This document shows positions 8,062 to 16,348 of a stretch of DNA of 64,000 nucleotides, in pieces (within the stretch, counting starts at the first letter, position 1; each line of letters opens with the position of its first letter). The DNA lies in NCBI RefSeq assembly GCF_034676545.1, contig NZ_JAUCBZ010000015.1:3780501-3844500 (forward strand), written 5' to 3'. A program made the position numbers and the translations under genes. Under the pieces are notes generated by a model that saw nothing but the letters and a program-made list of their open reading frames with translations, had not been told where the DNA came from and made no database searches. Source of the stretch: Pararhodobacter sp. (GTDB lineage: Bacteria > Pseudomonadota > Alphaproteobacteria > Rhodobacterales > Rhodobacteraceae).

Positions 8062-9372
8062 TCAGGTCTTGGTCCGATTGTCGATCACACGCTTGGCCTT
8101 GCCGTCGGAGCGCGCGCCCAGCCCGGGTTTGTTGACGTGGATCCTGGTGGAAACGCCAATCACCGATTTGATGTGATGCGCCAATTCCCGGGCGGAGGCG
8201 TCGCAGGCGGGATCATCGGCGGCGCTTGGCGTGGCTTCGACATGCACGATCATGCTGTCCATGCGCCCGGTGTTGACCAGTTCGACCTGGAAATGCGGCG
8301 TCAGGCCGGCGCATTTGAGGATCTGTTCCTCGATCTGGGTGGGGAACACGTTGACGCCGCGCAGGATCATCATGTCATCCGAGCGCCCGGTGATTTTCTC
8401 CATGCGGCGCATGGTGCGGGCGGTGCCGGGCAGAAGGCGCGTGAGGTCGCGGGTGCGGTAGCGCACCATCGGCAGGCCCTCTTTGGTCAGTGTGGTGAAC
8501 ACCAACTCGCCCATCTCGCCATCGGGGAGAACCTCGCCGGTGTCGGGGTTGATGATTTCGGGGTAGAAGTGATCTTCCCAGATATGCAGGCCGTCCTTGG
8601 TTTCGACGCATTCATTGGCCACCCCCGGCCCCATGATTTCCGAAAGCCCGTAGATATCGACGGCGTGCATGTCGAACGCCTCCTCGATCTCGCGGCGCAT
8701 GGCGTTGGTCCAGGGTTCCGCGCCAAAGATGCCGACCTTGAGCGAGCTTTGCCGCGGGTCGAGCCCCTGGCGGTGGAATTCATCGAGCACCGACAGCATG
8801 TAGCTGGGCGTCACCATGATGATGCGCGGCTTGAAATCGTTGATCAGCGTCACCTGGCGTTCGGTCATGCCGCCCGAGATCGGCACCACGGTGCAGCCCA
8901 GACGCTCCGCGCCGTAATGCGCGCCAAGCCCGCCGGTGAACAGCCCGTAGCCGTAAGCGTTGTGCAGCATGTCGCCGGTCCGCCCGCCCGAGGCGCGGAT
9001 CGAGCGCGCCATGACATCGGCCCAGACGTTGATGTCGTGTTTGGTATAGCCCACCACGGTCGGTTTGCCGGTGGTGCCCGACGAGCCATGCACGCGCACC
9101 AGATCGCGCTGCGGCACGGCGAACATGCCGAAGGGATAGGTGTCGCGCAGGTCGGCTTTGGTGGTGAAGGGGAATTTCGCGAGATCGGCCAGCGTCAGCA
9201 GGTCATCGGGGGTTATGCCATGCTCATCGAAGCGCTTTTTGTAGAAGGGCGAATTGGCGTAGGCGTGGCGCAGCGAGCGTTTCATGCGGTGGAATTGCAG
9301 GGCGGCGATTTCATCACGCGAGGCGGTTTCGATCGGGTCCAGATCGCCGGGACGGGGGGAGAGGTCTTCCAT
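8062..9372 (-). CDS. paaK: Phenylacetate-CoA ligase
   Basis: Activates phenylacetate with ATP and CoA, the entry step of aerobic phenylacetate degradation. It is a cytoplasmic ANL-superfamily enzyme of 436 residues, the family length. Visible motifs are the P-loop HGSSGTTGKPTVVGY, the NAYGYGLFTGGLGAHYG segment, the A5 motif YGLSEIMGPG, the A7/A8 region RYRTRDLT and RSDDMMILRGVNVFP. The start at 9372 is preferred because it has GGAG upstream and gives the usual MEDLSPRPGDL beginning; it is 5 bp after the paaI stop. It is part of paaG-paaI-paaK on the minus strand. Confidence 0.95.
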   Translation of the reverse strand: MEDLSPRPGDLDPIETASRDEIAALQFHRMKRSLRHAYANSPFYKKRFDEHGITPDDLLTLADLAKFPFTTKADLRDTYPFGMFAVPQRDLVRVHGSSGTTGKPTVVGYTKHDINVWADVMARSIRASGGRTGDMLHNAYGYGLFTGGLGAHYGAERLGCTVVPISGGMTERQVTLINDFKPRIIMVTPSYMLSVLDEFHRQGLDPRQSSLKVGIFGAEPWTNAMRREIEEAFDMHAVDIYGLSEIMGPGVANECVETKDGLHIWEDHFYPEIINPDTGEVLPDGEMGELVFTTLTKEGLPMVRYRTRDLTRLLPGTARTMRRMEKITGRSDDMMILRGVNVFPTQIEEQILKCAGLTPHFQVELVNTGRMDSMIVHVEATPSAADDPACDASARELAHHIKSVIGVSTRIHVNKPGLGARSDGKAKRVIDNRTKT

Positions 9373-9376
9373 GGGT

Positions 9377-9811
9377 TTACTCCGGGTTTTCGGGCAGATG
9401 CGTGCCCTTGACGGTGCGGGAATGGCCGCGAAATTCCGCGATTTTGGTGCCGTGCTGATTGGTGACCTGGACATCGTAGATGCCGCCGCGGCCTTGTTTC
9501 CAGACCTCGGTGGCGGTGGCGGTCAGGGTGTCGCCCTGATACGCGGGCGCGAGGAAGCTGACGCTGGCCATTTGTGCCACGGTGCGCTGGTTGTAGGTGT
9601 TGCAGGCAAAGGCAAAGGCGCTGTCGGCGAGCGTGAAGATATAGCCGCCGTGGCAGGTTTTATGGCCGTTGGTCATCTCGGGGCGGATGATCATCGACAT
9701 GGTGGCCTGGCCGGGTTTGACATTGGACAGGGTCATGCCGAGGTGTTGGGTGGCGTTGTCGCCGTCCCACATGGCCTGAGTGGCTTTGAGGGCGAGGTCG
9801 TCGGGGGTCAT
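9377..9811 (-). CDS. paaI: Hydroxyphenylacetyl-CoA thioesterase PaaI
   Basis: Hotdog-fold thioesterase of 144 residues thought to rescue CoA from dead-end ring-hydroxylated phenylacetyl-CoA intermediates. The family signature is NGHKTCHGGYIFTLADSAFAFACN, whose HGG-x5-D core carries the catalytic Asp. The C-terminal VSFLAPAYQGDTLTATATEV strand pattern is typical. ATG at 9811 overlaps the paaG stop (ATGA, 9808-9811) and the gene ends 5 bp before paaK, so the three are one coupled operon. A second, more distant PaaI-family gene lies at 63367. Confidence 0.92.
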   Translation of the reverse strand: MTPDDLALKATQAMWDGDNATQHLGMTLSNVKPGQATMSMIIRPEMTNGHKTCHGGYIFTLADSAFAFACNTYNQRTVAQMASVSFLAPAYQGDTLTATATEVWKQGRGGIYDVQVTNQHGTKIAEFRGHSRTVKGTHLPENPE

Positions 9812-10596
9812 CGGCCTTGGAACCTTGGTGCGCGTTTGTCGAGGAAGGCGGCGACCCCTTCGGCGTAATCGGCGCTTTCACCGCAGGCTTTCATCAATTC
9901 CGCTTCAAGGTCGAGGTGCGCGTCAAGCGTGTTGGTGGCGGCGGCCTGGATGGCGCGTTTGGTCGAGGCATAGCCGAAGGTGGGGCCGGAGGCGAAATGG
10001 GCGGCTTGCGCGCGGGCGGTGGGCATGAGGTCGGCGTCCGGCAGGCATTGCCAGATCAGGCCCCAGGATTCGGCCTGTTGGGCGGGCAAGGATTGCGCGG
10101 TCAGAGCGAGGCCTTTGGCGCGGGCTTCGCCCAGCAGGCGCGTCAGGTTCCAGCTGCCGCCGGTGTCGGGGATCAGGCCGACCTTGCTGAACGACTGGAT
10201 GAACTTGGCGCTTTGGGCGGCGAAGACCATGTCGCAGGCCAGCGCGAGCGACGAGCCAGCCCCCGCCGCGACGCCGTTCACGGCGCACAGCACCGGCAGC
10301 GGCAGCGCGCGGATCTGGCGCACCAGTGGCGCCCAGAAATTGCGCACGGTGGCGCCAAGGTCAGGCGGGCCGTCCATTTTGCGCGGATCACGGTCGCCCA
10401 GATCCTGGCCGGCGCAGAAGCCGCGCCCGGCGCCGGTCAGCAACACGCAGCGGATCGCGTCATCGTCTTGCGCGCCTTGCAGGGCGGCGCGCAGGGCGTG
10501 GTGCATCGGTTCGTTGAAGGAATTGAGGCGGTCGGGGCGGTTGAGCGTGACCTCGAGAACGCCGCCTGAAACAGTGCTGAGAATGGTGTCTGACAT
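9808..10596 (-). CDS. paaG: 1,2-epoxyphenylacetyl-CoA isomerase (enoyl-CoA hydratase family)
   Basis: Crotonase-fold enzyme of 262 residues, the length of PaaG, which isomerises ring-1,2-epoxyphenylacetyl-CoA to the oxepin. Visible are RPDRLNSFNEPMHHAL, the oxyanion segment GAGRGFCAGQDLGDRD, and NGVAAGAGSSLALACDMVFA with the second oxyanion Gly. The Asp in PDTGGSW matches PaaG/enoyl-CoA isomerase members. The start at 10596 (MSDTILSTV) has a GGGGGAG run upstream; an earlier ATG at 10644 would add 16 residues foreign to the family. First gene of paaG-paaI-paaK. Subfamily is assigned mainly by neighbourhood. Confidence 0.9.
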   Translation of the reverse strand: MSDTILSTVSGGVLEVTLNRPDRLNSFNEPMHHALRAALQGAQDDDAIRCVLLTGAGRGFCAGQDLGDRDPRKMDGPPDLGATVRNFWAPLVRQIRALPLPVLCAVNGVAAGAGSSLALACDMVFAAQSAKFIQSFSKVGLIPDTGGSWNLTRLLGEARAKGLALTAQSLPAQQAESWGLIWQCLPDADLMPTARAQAAHFASGPTFGYASTKRAIQAAATNTLDAHLDLEAELMKACGESADYAEGVAAFLDKRAPRFQGR

Positions 10597-10648
10597 CGGC
10601 GTCACGGCTCCCCCCGATTGATGCGCATGGGATAAAACTTTCATACGC

Positions 10649-10662
10649 TGACCGTTCAGTCA
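10649..10662. promoter_or_regulatory. Candidate TetR-family operator
   Basis: The imperfect palindrome TGACCGTTCAGTCA lies in the divergent gap, 53 bp upstream of the paaG start and 89 bp upstream of the epimerase gene. The outer TGAC/GTCA arms are perfect. It resembles short TetR-family operators and is a plausible target of the regulator at 7360-7968. This is inference from position and symmetry only. Confidence 0.4.
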
Positions 10663-10750
10663 ATGAATTTCCAGCGGTGGCGTTGCGGTCGCTCTGGTCA
10701 GAGGGCGCTGTGCATGGCATTCAGGGTTAAAACTGCCTGGGAAGAACGAT

Positions 10751-11611
10751 ATGTCCGCCCTCTCGCTGATCGTTGTCGGTGCGAATGGCCGCGTCGGGCG
10801 GTTGCTGATCCCGGCGTTTCGGGCGCTGGGTGCGGCGGTGGGTCTGACGCAGCGCGACAGCAGGGCCTTGACCCCGGACATGGCCGAAGTGACCTGGGCA
10901 CCGCTGGACGGCCCTGCCCCGTTGGCGGCGTTCATCGCGGCGCGGGGTGGTCCACCCAAGGCCATGCTGGTGCTGGCGGGCAGCACGCCAGGCACCGGGG
11001 CCGATATGGCGGTGAATATCGCGGTGGCGCAGGCCTGCACGGCGGCGGCGCGCGCGGTCGGGATTGGCCGGATCCTGTTGGCCTCGAGCTCGGCGATTTA
11101 TGGGCATGGGCGCGCGACGCCGTGGCGCGAAACCGAGGCCGTCGCGCCGGCCTCGGCCTATGGTCACGCCAAGCTGGAGATGGAGCGGCGCTGCGCCGGG
11201 CCGGATGTCTGCGCGCTGCGCATTGGCAATGTCGCGGGCGCGGATGCCCTGCTGACCAACCCCCGCCGCCCGCTGGTGCTGGACCAATTCCCGGACGGCA
11301 ACGGCCCGATCCGCAGCTATATCGGCCCGCAAAGCCTGGCGCGGGTGCTTGTGACGCTGGCGGAAACACCGCTGACGCTGCCGCCCGTGTTGAACATCGG
11401 CGCGCCTCTGCCCGTGGATATGGCCGATCTGGCGCGCGCTGCGGGCATTCCGTTTGACTGGCACCCTGCCCCGCCCGGTGCCACGGCGCGGTTGACGCTG
11501 GACCTGGGCCATCTTGAAACTCTTGTGACTTTCCAAGATAGAGACAGCACCGCCGCGGCGATGATCGCCCAATGGCGCCACTGCCAGACCCAGCCGGAAC
11601 CACCGTCATGA
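10751..11611 (+). CDS. NAD-dependent epimerase/dehydratase-like protein
   Basis: Extended SDR-type protein of 286 residues. The N-terminal VVGANGRVGRLLIPAF is a Rossmann dinucleotide site, LLASSSAIYG carries the Ser region, and YGHAKLEMER is the YxxxK catalytic pair. The rest has the loosely conserved sugar-nucleotide C-terminal half. It may epimerise or reduce a nucleotide sugar, but the substrate cannot be told. It overlaps the following sugar transferase gene by 4 bp (ATGA, 11608-11611), so a shared role in making an undecaprenyl-linked glycan is likely. The pair is isolated from any larger polysaccharide cluster in view. Confidence 0.82.
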   Translation: MSALSLIVVGANGRVGRLLIPAFRALGAAVGLTQRDSRALTPDMAEVTWAPLDGPAPLAAFIAARGGPPKAMLVLAGSTPGTGADMAVNIAVAQACTAAARAVGIGRILLASSSAIYGHGRATPWRETEAVAPASAYGHAKLEMERRCAGPDVCALRIGNVAGADALLTNPRRPLVLDQFPDGNGPIRSYIGPQSLARVLVTLAETPLTLPPVLNIGAPLPVDMADLARAAGIPFDWHPAPPGATARLTLDLGHLETLVTFQDRDSTAAAMIAQWRHCQTQPEPPS

Positions 11612-12213
11612 ATCCTGCCAAACGCGCCTTTGATCTGTGGACCGCGGCGATGATCACGCCGTTCGTGGTGCCGATGATCCTGATCATTTCGCTGCTCATC
11701 CTGATCACCGAGGGGCGGCCGATCTTTCACCCCGGCGAGCGGATGAAAACGCCGACGCAGGGGTTTCGGCTGTGGAAATTCCGCAGCATGAAGGTCGATC
11801 CCGGTGACAAGGGCGTGTCGGGCGCGGACAAGCTGGACCGCATCACGCCGATTGGCCGCAAATTGCGCCGGGTACGGCTGGATGAATTGCCGCAACTGTG
11901 GAACCTGTGGAAGGGCGATATGTCGGTGGTGGGCCCGCGCCCGCCGCTGCGCGAGTATGTCGAGCGGTTTCCCGAGGTCTACAATCAGGTGCTGCGGAAC
12001 CGGCCGGGGCTGACCGGGCTGGGGTCGATCTATTTCAGCAAGCACGAGGCCTGGCTTTTGGCGCGGTCTGCGTCCCCCGACGACACCGACGCGATTTATT
12101 GCCGGGCCTGCGTGCCGCGCAAGGCGCAGATCGACCTGATTTATCAACGCCATCAGTCGTTTTGTTTTGATCTGGAGATCGTGCGCCGGACGCTGTTTCC
12201 CAGTGCGCGGTAA
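11608..12213 (+). CDS. Bacterial sugar transferase (undecaprenyl-phosphate glycosyl-1-phosphate transferase family)
   Basis: About 201 residues, the short form with only one N-terminal membrane helix (about 16-36, ITPFVVPMILIISLLILI), as in PglC-type monotopic enzymes rather than the long WcaJ/WbaP type. Conserved family motifs are KRAFDLW at the start, FRLWKFRSM, RLDELPQLWNLWKGDMSVVGPRPP and RPGLTGLGS. It would transfer a sugar-1-phosphate to undecaprenyl phosphate and so start a glycan. The start at 11608 is taken from the ATGA overlap with the epimerase gene. The dispersed repeat at 12221 follows. Confidence 0.9.
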   Translation: MNPAKRAFDLWTAAMITPFVVPMILIISLLILITEGRPIFHPGERMKTPTQGFRLWKFRSMKVDPGDKGVSGADKLDRITPIGRKLRRVRLDELPQLWNLWKGDMSVVGPRPPLREYVERFPEVYNQVLRNRPGLTGLGSIYFSKHEAWLLARSASPDDTDAIYCRACVPRKAQIDLIYQRHQSFCFDLEIVRRTLFPSAR

Positions 12214-12220
12214 GACGGTT

Positions 12221-12282
12221 CAGGGGGCGTTGCCCCCTCGGCGCGATGCGCCTCACCCCCAGAGTATTTTTGGCAAGATGAG
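12221..12282 (+). repeat. Dispersed hairpin-plus-tail intergenic repeat, copy 2
   Basis: AGGGGGCGTTGCCCCCT (12222-12238) followed by the tail AGAGTATTTTTGGCAAGATGA (12261-12281). It is nearly identical to copy 1 at 7993 and sits just after the sugar transferase stop, convergent with the GntR gene. Confidence 0.82.
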
Positions 12283-12322
12283 GCGCAATTTTAGGCAAAT
12301 TGTTTGCATTTTGTTTGCAAGG

Positions 12323-12958
12323 TCAGCCGGGGGCGAAAACGCTGTCTGGCATGGATGGCAAGGCGGCGATCAGCGCGCGGATATGGGCGCGCGCGGCGGC
12401 TTCGGCCATGTCGGCTTGCCCGGCACTGATGGCGCGCACCAGATCGGCGCGGGCGTGGCGGCCCGGCGGGCGATTGACGCGCAGTTGGGCGCGGATCAGG
12501 TGGACCTGCACCATCGGCAGCAGGCGGTCGAGTTCGGTATTGCCGGCCAGAGTCGTCAGCGCGCGGTAGTAGCGGGCGCGAAGCCGGGGGCGGTCTTCGG
12601 TGGCGGCGTCATAGGCTTTGGCGGCCTCTTGCAGGGGGGTTGGGTCAGCGCCCTCGGCCACGGATTCGGCGGCCTGACGCGCGGCGAGGCCCAGCAGCAA
12701 TTCGGTGACGCGCAGCACATCGCAGGCGGCGCGGCGGGTCAGCAGACGGATTTGTGCGCCGCGGTGCGGGGTTTGCACGACGACGCCCGAGGCGGCCAGT
12801 TTGCCCAGCGCCTCGCGCACGGTCGAGCGGCCCAGCCCGTAGCGCGCCATCAGGTCCGGTTCGGCGAGGCGTTGGCCGGGGACAAAGCGCCCCTCGGCCA
12901 GCCCTTGCAGGATGTCGCGGACCAGGGATTCGGGGCCGGAGTGGGCCTGGCTGTTCAT
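12323..12958 (-). CDS. GntR family transcriptional regulator (FCD-type)
   Basis: About 211 residues with an N-terminal winged helix (LAEPDLMARYGLGRSTVREALGKL, then GVVVQTPHRGAQIRLL) and an all-helical FCD-like C-terminal domain. FCD regulators usually respond to carboxylic acids. The start at 12958 is chosen because its ATG overlaps the stop of the upstream phosphotransferase gene (ATGA at 12955-12958); an ATG at 12976 is also possible. Coupling to the kinase gene and divergence from acyl-CoA dehydrogenase and SDR genes suggest it controls that acyl-CoA module. Confidence 0.85.
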   Translation of the reverse strand: MNSQAHSGPESLVRDILQGLAEGRFVPGQRLAEPDLMARYGLGRSTVREALGKLAASGVVVQTPHRGAQIRLLTRRAACDVLRVTELLLGLAARQAAESVAEGADPTPLQEAAKAYDAATEDRPRLRARYYRALTTLAGNTELDRLLPMVQVHLIRAQLRVNRPPGRHARADLVRAISAGQADMAEAAARAHIRALIAALPSMPDSVFAPG

Positions 12959-13956
12959 CGGTCGGCCATGCGCCACGCGATCTGGGCCAGTGGTCCGGCG
13001 ATCTTGCCCATTTCCGCGGCGCGGGTGTCGTTGGCGGTGCCATCGAGCGCGCGTTTGGCGATTCCCTGCACGATGGCCGCGATGCGGAACAGGCTGAGGA
13101 TGACGTAGAAGTCGAAGTTTTCAGGGCGCGTGCGGCCGGTGCGGCGGCACCAATCGGCGATATAGGCATCCTCGGTCGGGATGCCGGTGCCGGTCAGGTC
13201 GAGGCCGCCAAGCCCGCGAAACAGGCCCGGCATGATGCGCCAGACCATGACGTTATAGGCGAAATCGGCGTAGGGGCAGCCCAGCGTGGAGAGTTCCCAA
13301 TCGACCACCGCCAGCACGCGCGGTTCGGTCTTGTGCAGGATCAGATTGTCGAGGCGGAAGTCACCGTGGGCGAGGCGGATTTCCTCGGGTGCGGTGGGTT
13401 TGTTTTGCGGCAGCCAGTCGATCAGCGCATCCATCGCCGGGATCGAGACGGTTTCCGAGGCGCGATATTGTTTGGTCCAGCGCGAGATCTGGCGTTCGAC
13501 ATAGCCGCCGTGGCGCCCGAAATCGTCAAGGCCGACTTTGAGCGGGTCAACCAGCGAGATGGCGGCAATGGCGCGGTTCATGGCGTCGAAAATATCGGTG
13601 CGTTGGGTGGGCGTAAGGTCGGGCAGTTGCGGATCGAACAGGGTGCGCCCGTCGAGGTATTCCATGACGAAGAACATCGAGCCCATGACCGAGTCATCCT
13701 CGCACAGGGCATGGACACGGGGCACGGGGACGTCGGTGTCGGCGAGCGCCTTCATCACCCGGTATTCGCGATCCACCTGATGCGCCGAGGGCAGGGTTTT
13801 GCCCAGCGGTTTCTGCCGCAGGACATAGGGGCCGGAGGCGGCGTCGATGCGCCAGGTGGGGTTCGATTGCCCGCCCTTGAGCCGGGTCAGGGTGAGCGGG
13901 CCGCGGAAGCCGGCGACCTGTGCGGACATCCAGTCGGTGAGTTCTGCTTCGGCCAT
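12955..13956 (-). CDS. APH-type phosphotransferase, ACAD10/11 or LvaA kinase-like
   Basis: Kinase-fold protein of 333 residues in the APH/choline-kinase superfamily. Seen are LKGGQSNPTWRI (glycine-rich loop), YVLRQKP (ATP-binding Lys), MEYLDG hinge, the catalytic loop LAHGDFRLDNLIL and VVDWELSTLG (metal Asp). This subgroup sits with acyl-CoA dehydrogenases, and in mammalian ACAD10/11 and Pseudomonas LvaA it phosphorylates the 4-hydroxyl of 4-hydroxyacyl-CoA. GGAGG precedes ATG 13956. It is divergent from the acyl-CoA dehydrogenase gene at 14080, which supports that role. An antibiotic-resistance role is unlikely. Confidence 0.85.
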   Translation of the reverse strand: MAEAELTDWMSAQVAGFRGPLTLTRLKGGQSNPTWRIDAASGPYVLRQKPLGKTLPSAHQVDREYRVMKALADTDVPVPRVHALCEDDSVMGSMFFVMEYLDGRTLFDPQLPDLTPTQRTDIFDAMNRAIAAISLVDPLKVGLDDFGRHGGYVERQISRWTKQYRASETVSIPAMDALIDWLPQNKPTAPEEIRLAHGDFRLDNLILHKTEPRVLAVVDWELSTLGCPYADFAYNVMVWRIMPGLFRGLGGLDLTGTGIPTEDAYIADWCRRTGRTRPENFDFYVILSLFRIAAIVQGIAKRALDGTANDTRAAEMGKIAGPLAQIAWRMADR

Positions 13957-14079
13957 TGGTGCCTCCGTTGTTTGGGGTAGCATGCCTGTGTGGGGTCGCG
14001 TTGGTCAAGTGAGATCGTCAGACGATCTTGTCAGCTGTAGAATTCGGCGCTAGGCTGACCCAAACAGGAGGAATGCCCC

Positions 14080-15351
14080 ATGATCCCCGATAAATCCGCT
14101 GCTGTCATCGACTATGAAGCCCGTCTCAAGGATTTCATGGATGAATATATCTACCCGAACGAGGCGCGGTTCTTTCGCGAGGCCGAGGAATTGGGGCCGT
14201 TTGCGACCTATCCGATCATGGGCGAGTTGAAGCCCAAGGCGCGGGCGGCGGGGTTGTGGAACCTGTTCCTGCCCGATTCGGACAAGGGCGCGGGGCTGAG
14301 CAATCTGGAATACGGGCATCTGTGCGAAATCATGGGGCGCAGCTTTCTGGCGCCCGAGGTGTTCAACTGCAACGCGCCCGATACCGGCAACATGGAAGTC
14401 ATCGAGCGCTTTGGCACCGAGGCCGACAAGGAGCGCTGGCTGAAGCCCTTGCTGGCCGGGGAAATCCGCAGTTGTTTTGCGATGACGGAGCCGGATGTGG
14501 CCTCGAGTGATGCCACGAATATTCAGGCCGAGATCACCCGCGAGGGCGACGAATATGTGATCAACGGGCACAAGTGGTACACCACCGGCGCGTCGAATCC
14601 GGCCACCAAGATCTGCATCTTCATGGGCAAGACCGACCCGGGCAACCCAGACCGCCACAAGCAGCAGTCGATGATTCTGGTGCCGATGGATGCGCCGGGG
14701 ATCACCGTGCTGCGGTCGTTGCCGGTGTTTGGCTATTACGGCGTGCCGGACCGGGCGTCGGAGGTGTTGTTCGAGAATGTACGCGTGCCGGCGGCGAATA
14801 TGCTGCTGGGCGAAGGGCGTGGCTTCGAGATCGCGCAGGCGCGGCTGGGGCCGGGGCGGATTCACCACTGCATGCGGCTGGTGGGCATGGCCGAGCGGCT
14901 GTTGGAAACCATGGTGGACCGCGCCTTGCAGCGCGTGGCCTTTGGCAAGCCGGTGGCCGATCAGGGCGTGACCCGCGAGCGCATCGCCAATGCGCGGATC
15001 ATGATTGACCAGTGTCGCCTGCTGACGCTGCACGCGGCGCACAAGATGGACACGGTGGGCAACAAGGAAGCCCGCGCCGAGATCGCGATGATCAAGATCG
15101 CCGCGCCGGTCATGGCCTGTCAGGTCGCCGACTGGGCGATTCAGGTCTGCGGCGGTGGTGGCACCGGCAATGATTTCGGCACCGCCGTGGCCTATGCCGG
15201 CGCGCGGGTGTTGCGTCTGGCCGATGGCCCCGACGAGGTGCACCGTGACCAGTTGGCGCGCATGGAGATCAAGAAGCGCAAGGGGTTGAACCATCCGGGC
15301 TGGGAGCCGATGGTCACCAAACTGGGCCGCAACCCGATGCTGGGGGAATAG
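14080..15351 (+). CDS. Acyl-CoA dehydrogenase, ACAD10/11-like
   Basis: FAD enzyme of 423 residues. Recognisable parts are FAMTEPDVASSDATNI (FAD and substrate loop), GHKWYTTGASNPATKICIFMG, the middle beta domain ending in FENVRVPAANMLLGEGRGFEIAQARLGPGRIHHCMR, RVAFGKPVADQGV, and QVCGGGGTGNDF. The GRIHHC segment and length of 400-430 are typical of the ACAD10/11 group rather than short-chain acyl-CoA dehydrogenases. It has a strong AGGAGG ribosome-binding site and is 4 bp from the SDR gene. With the divergent kinase it may convert 4-phosphoacyl-CoA intermediates on the way to beta-oxidation; this is inferred. Confidence 0.9.
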   Translation: MIPDKSAAVIDYEARLKDFMDEYIYPNEARFFREAEELGPFATYPIMGELKPKARAAGLWNLFLPDSDKGAGLSNLEYGHLCEIMGRSFLAPEVFNCNAPDTGNMEVIERFGTEADKERWLKPLLAGEIRSCFAMTEPDVASSDATNIQAEITREGDEYVINGHKWYTTGASNPATKICIFMGKTDPGNPDRHKQQSMILVPMDAPGITVLRSLPVFGYYGVPDRASEVLFENVRVPAANMLLGEGRGFEIAQARLGPGRIHHCMRLVGMAERLLETMVDRALQRVAFGKPVADQGVTRERIANARIMIDQCRLLTLHAAHKMDTVGNKEARAEIAMIKIAAPVMACQVADWAIQVCGGGGTGNDFGTAVAYAGARVLRLADGPDEVHRDQLARMEIKKRKGLNHPGWEPMVTKLGRNPMLGE

Positions 15352-15355
15352 GCGC

Positions 15356-16153
15356 ATGAGCAATCCGGCCACCACCGATCTGACCGGGAAAACCGCAATC
15401 ATCAGCGGCGCGGCGGGCGGGATCGGACGGGCCACCGCGCTGTTGATGGCACGGCGCGGGGCCTGCGTGGTGGTGGCCGATGTGAAGCCCGAGGTGCAAG
15501 CCACCGCCGAGCTGATCGAGGCCGACGGTGGGCGGGCCATGGCGGTGCAAACCGATTGCGCGACCGACGCGGGCGTGGCGCGGATCGTCAAGACCGCGCT
15601 GGAGGCTTTCGGCGGCATCGACATTCTATTCGCCAACGCCGGGATCACCGGCGGCATGGTGCCACGCCTCGACACCGCCAGCGACAGTTTCATGGAGGTG
15701 TTGCGGATCAATCTGCTGGGGCCGTGGATCGCCGTGCGTGAGTGCCTGCCGCATATGAAAGCGGGTGGTGCGATCGTGCTGACGGCCTCGGTTGCGGGCC
15801 TGCGGGCGGGGGCCGGGCCGATCCCCTATTCGGCGTCGAAAGCCGGGGTGATCAGCCTTGTGCAGACCACGGCGATGGCGCTGACCGGGCAAGGCATTCG
15901 CATCAATGGCGTGGCACCGGGGTTGATCGAGACGCCGATGACCGCGCCGCTGTTCGACGACGCGCGCGCCACGGGCCGCGAGGGCAAGATCGGCCAGTTG
16001 AACCCGACGCGGCGCGGAGGCGAGGCCGAGGAGATTGCGCAAACGGTGGCGTTTCTGGCCTCGGATGCGGCGTCCTATGTCAACGGGCAGGTGCTGGCGG
16101 TGGATGGCGGCCTGTCGGCGCAGCATCCGTTCACGCCCAAATGGTCGATATAA
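15356..16153 (+). CDS. SDR family oxidoreductase
   Basis: Classical short-chain dehydrogenase of 265 residues. It has TGKTAIISGAAGGIGRATALLMARRG (the TGxxxGxG-type cofactor site), ADVKPE with Asp after beta-2 indicating NAD preference, FANAGITGG (NAG motif), the catalytic Ser in LTASVAG and YSASKAG (YxxxK), and the family C-terminal YVNGQVLAVDGGL. It starts 4 bp after the acyl-CoA dehydrogenase and so shares its transcript. A hydroxyacyl-CoA or hydroxyacid dehydrogenase role is plausible, matching LvaD in the levulinate pathway, but the substrate is not decided by sequence. Confidence 0.88.
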   Translation: MSNPATTDLTGKTAIISGAAGGIGRATALLMARRGACVVVADVKPEVQATAELIEADGGRAMAVQTDCATDAGVARIVKTALEAFGGIDILFANAGITGGMVPRLDTASDSFMEVLRINLLGPWIAVRECLPHMKAGGAIVLTASVAGLRAGAGPIPYSASKAGVISLVQTTAMALTGQGIRINGVAPGLIETPMTAPLFDDARATGREGKIGQLNPTRRGGEAEEIAQTVAFLASDAASYVNGQVLAVDGGLSAQHPFTPKWSI

Positions 16154-16210
16154 GCGCGCCGTTCGAGCAACCTGGCGGACGCGCAAGCGCGAGGTCTGTT
16201 CCAAGGCGTC

Positions 16211-16276
16211 AGGGGGCATTCTGCCCCCTCTGCGCGTGCCGCGCATTCACCCCCTGAGGATATTTGAAGAACAAAG
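16211..16276 (+). repeat. Dispersed hairpin-plus-tail intergenic repeat, copy 3 (variant tail)
   Basis: AGGGGGCATTCTGCCCCCT (16211-16229) then a diverged tail, CCTGAGGATATTTGAAGAACAAAG (16253-16276). The hairpin matches the other copies; the tail is a different subtype. It lies between the SDR gene and rnr. Confidence 0.7.
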
Positions 16277-16348
16277 ACTCGGGGCGGCGGGCGGTTTCGG
16301 TGCCGGTTTGCAGGTGACGGCCCGATTGCGCCATGCTACCTGCAAACC

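Noticed and set aside
8137..9411. Long plus-strand open frame opposite paaK
   Set aside because: PaaK on the minus strand has clear ANL motifs; the antisense product does not resemble a protein family.
12955..13956. Aminoglycoside resistance gene
   Set aside because: The APH fold is shared, but position beside acyl-CoA dehydrogenase and SDR genes and the sequence type fit an acyl-CoA-linked kinase.
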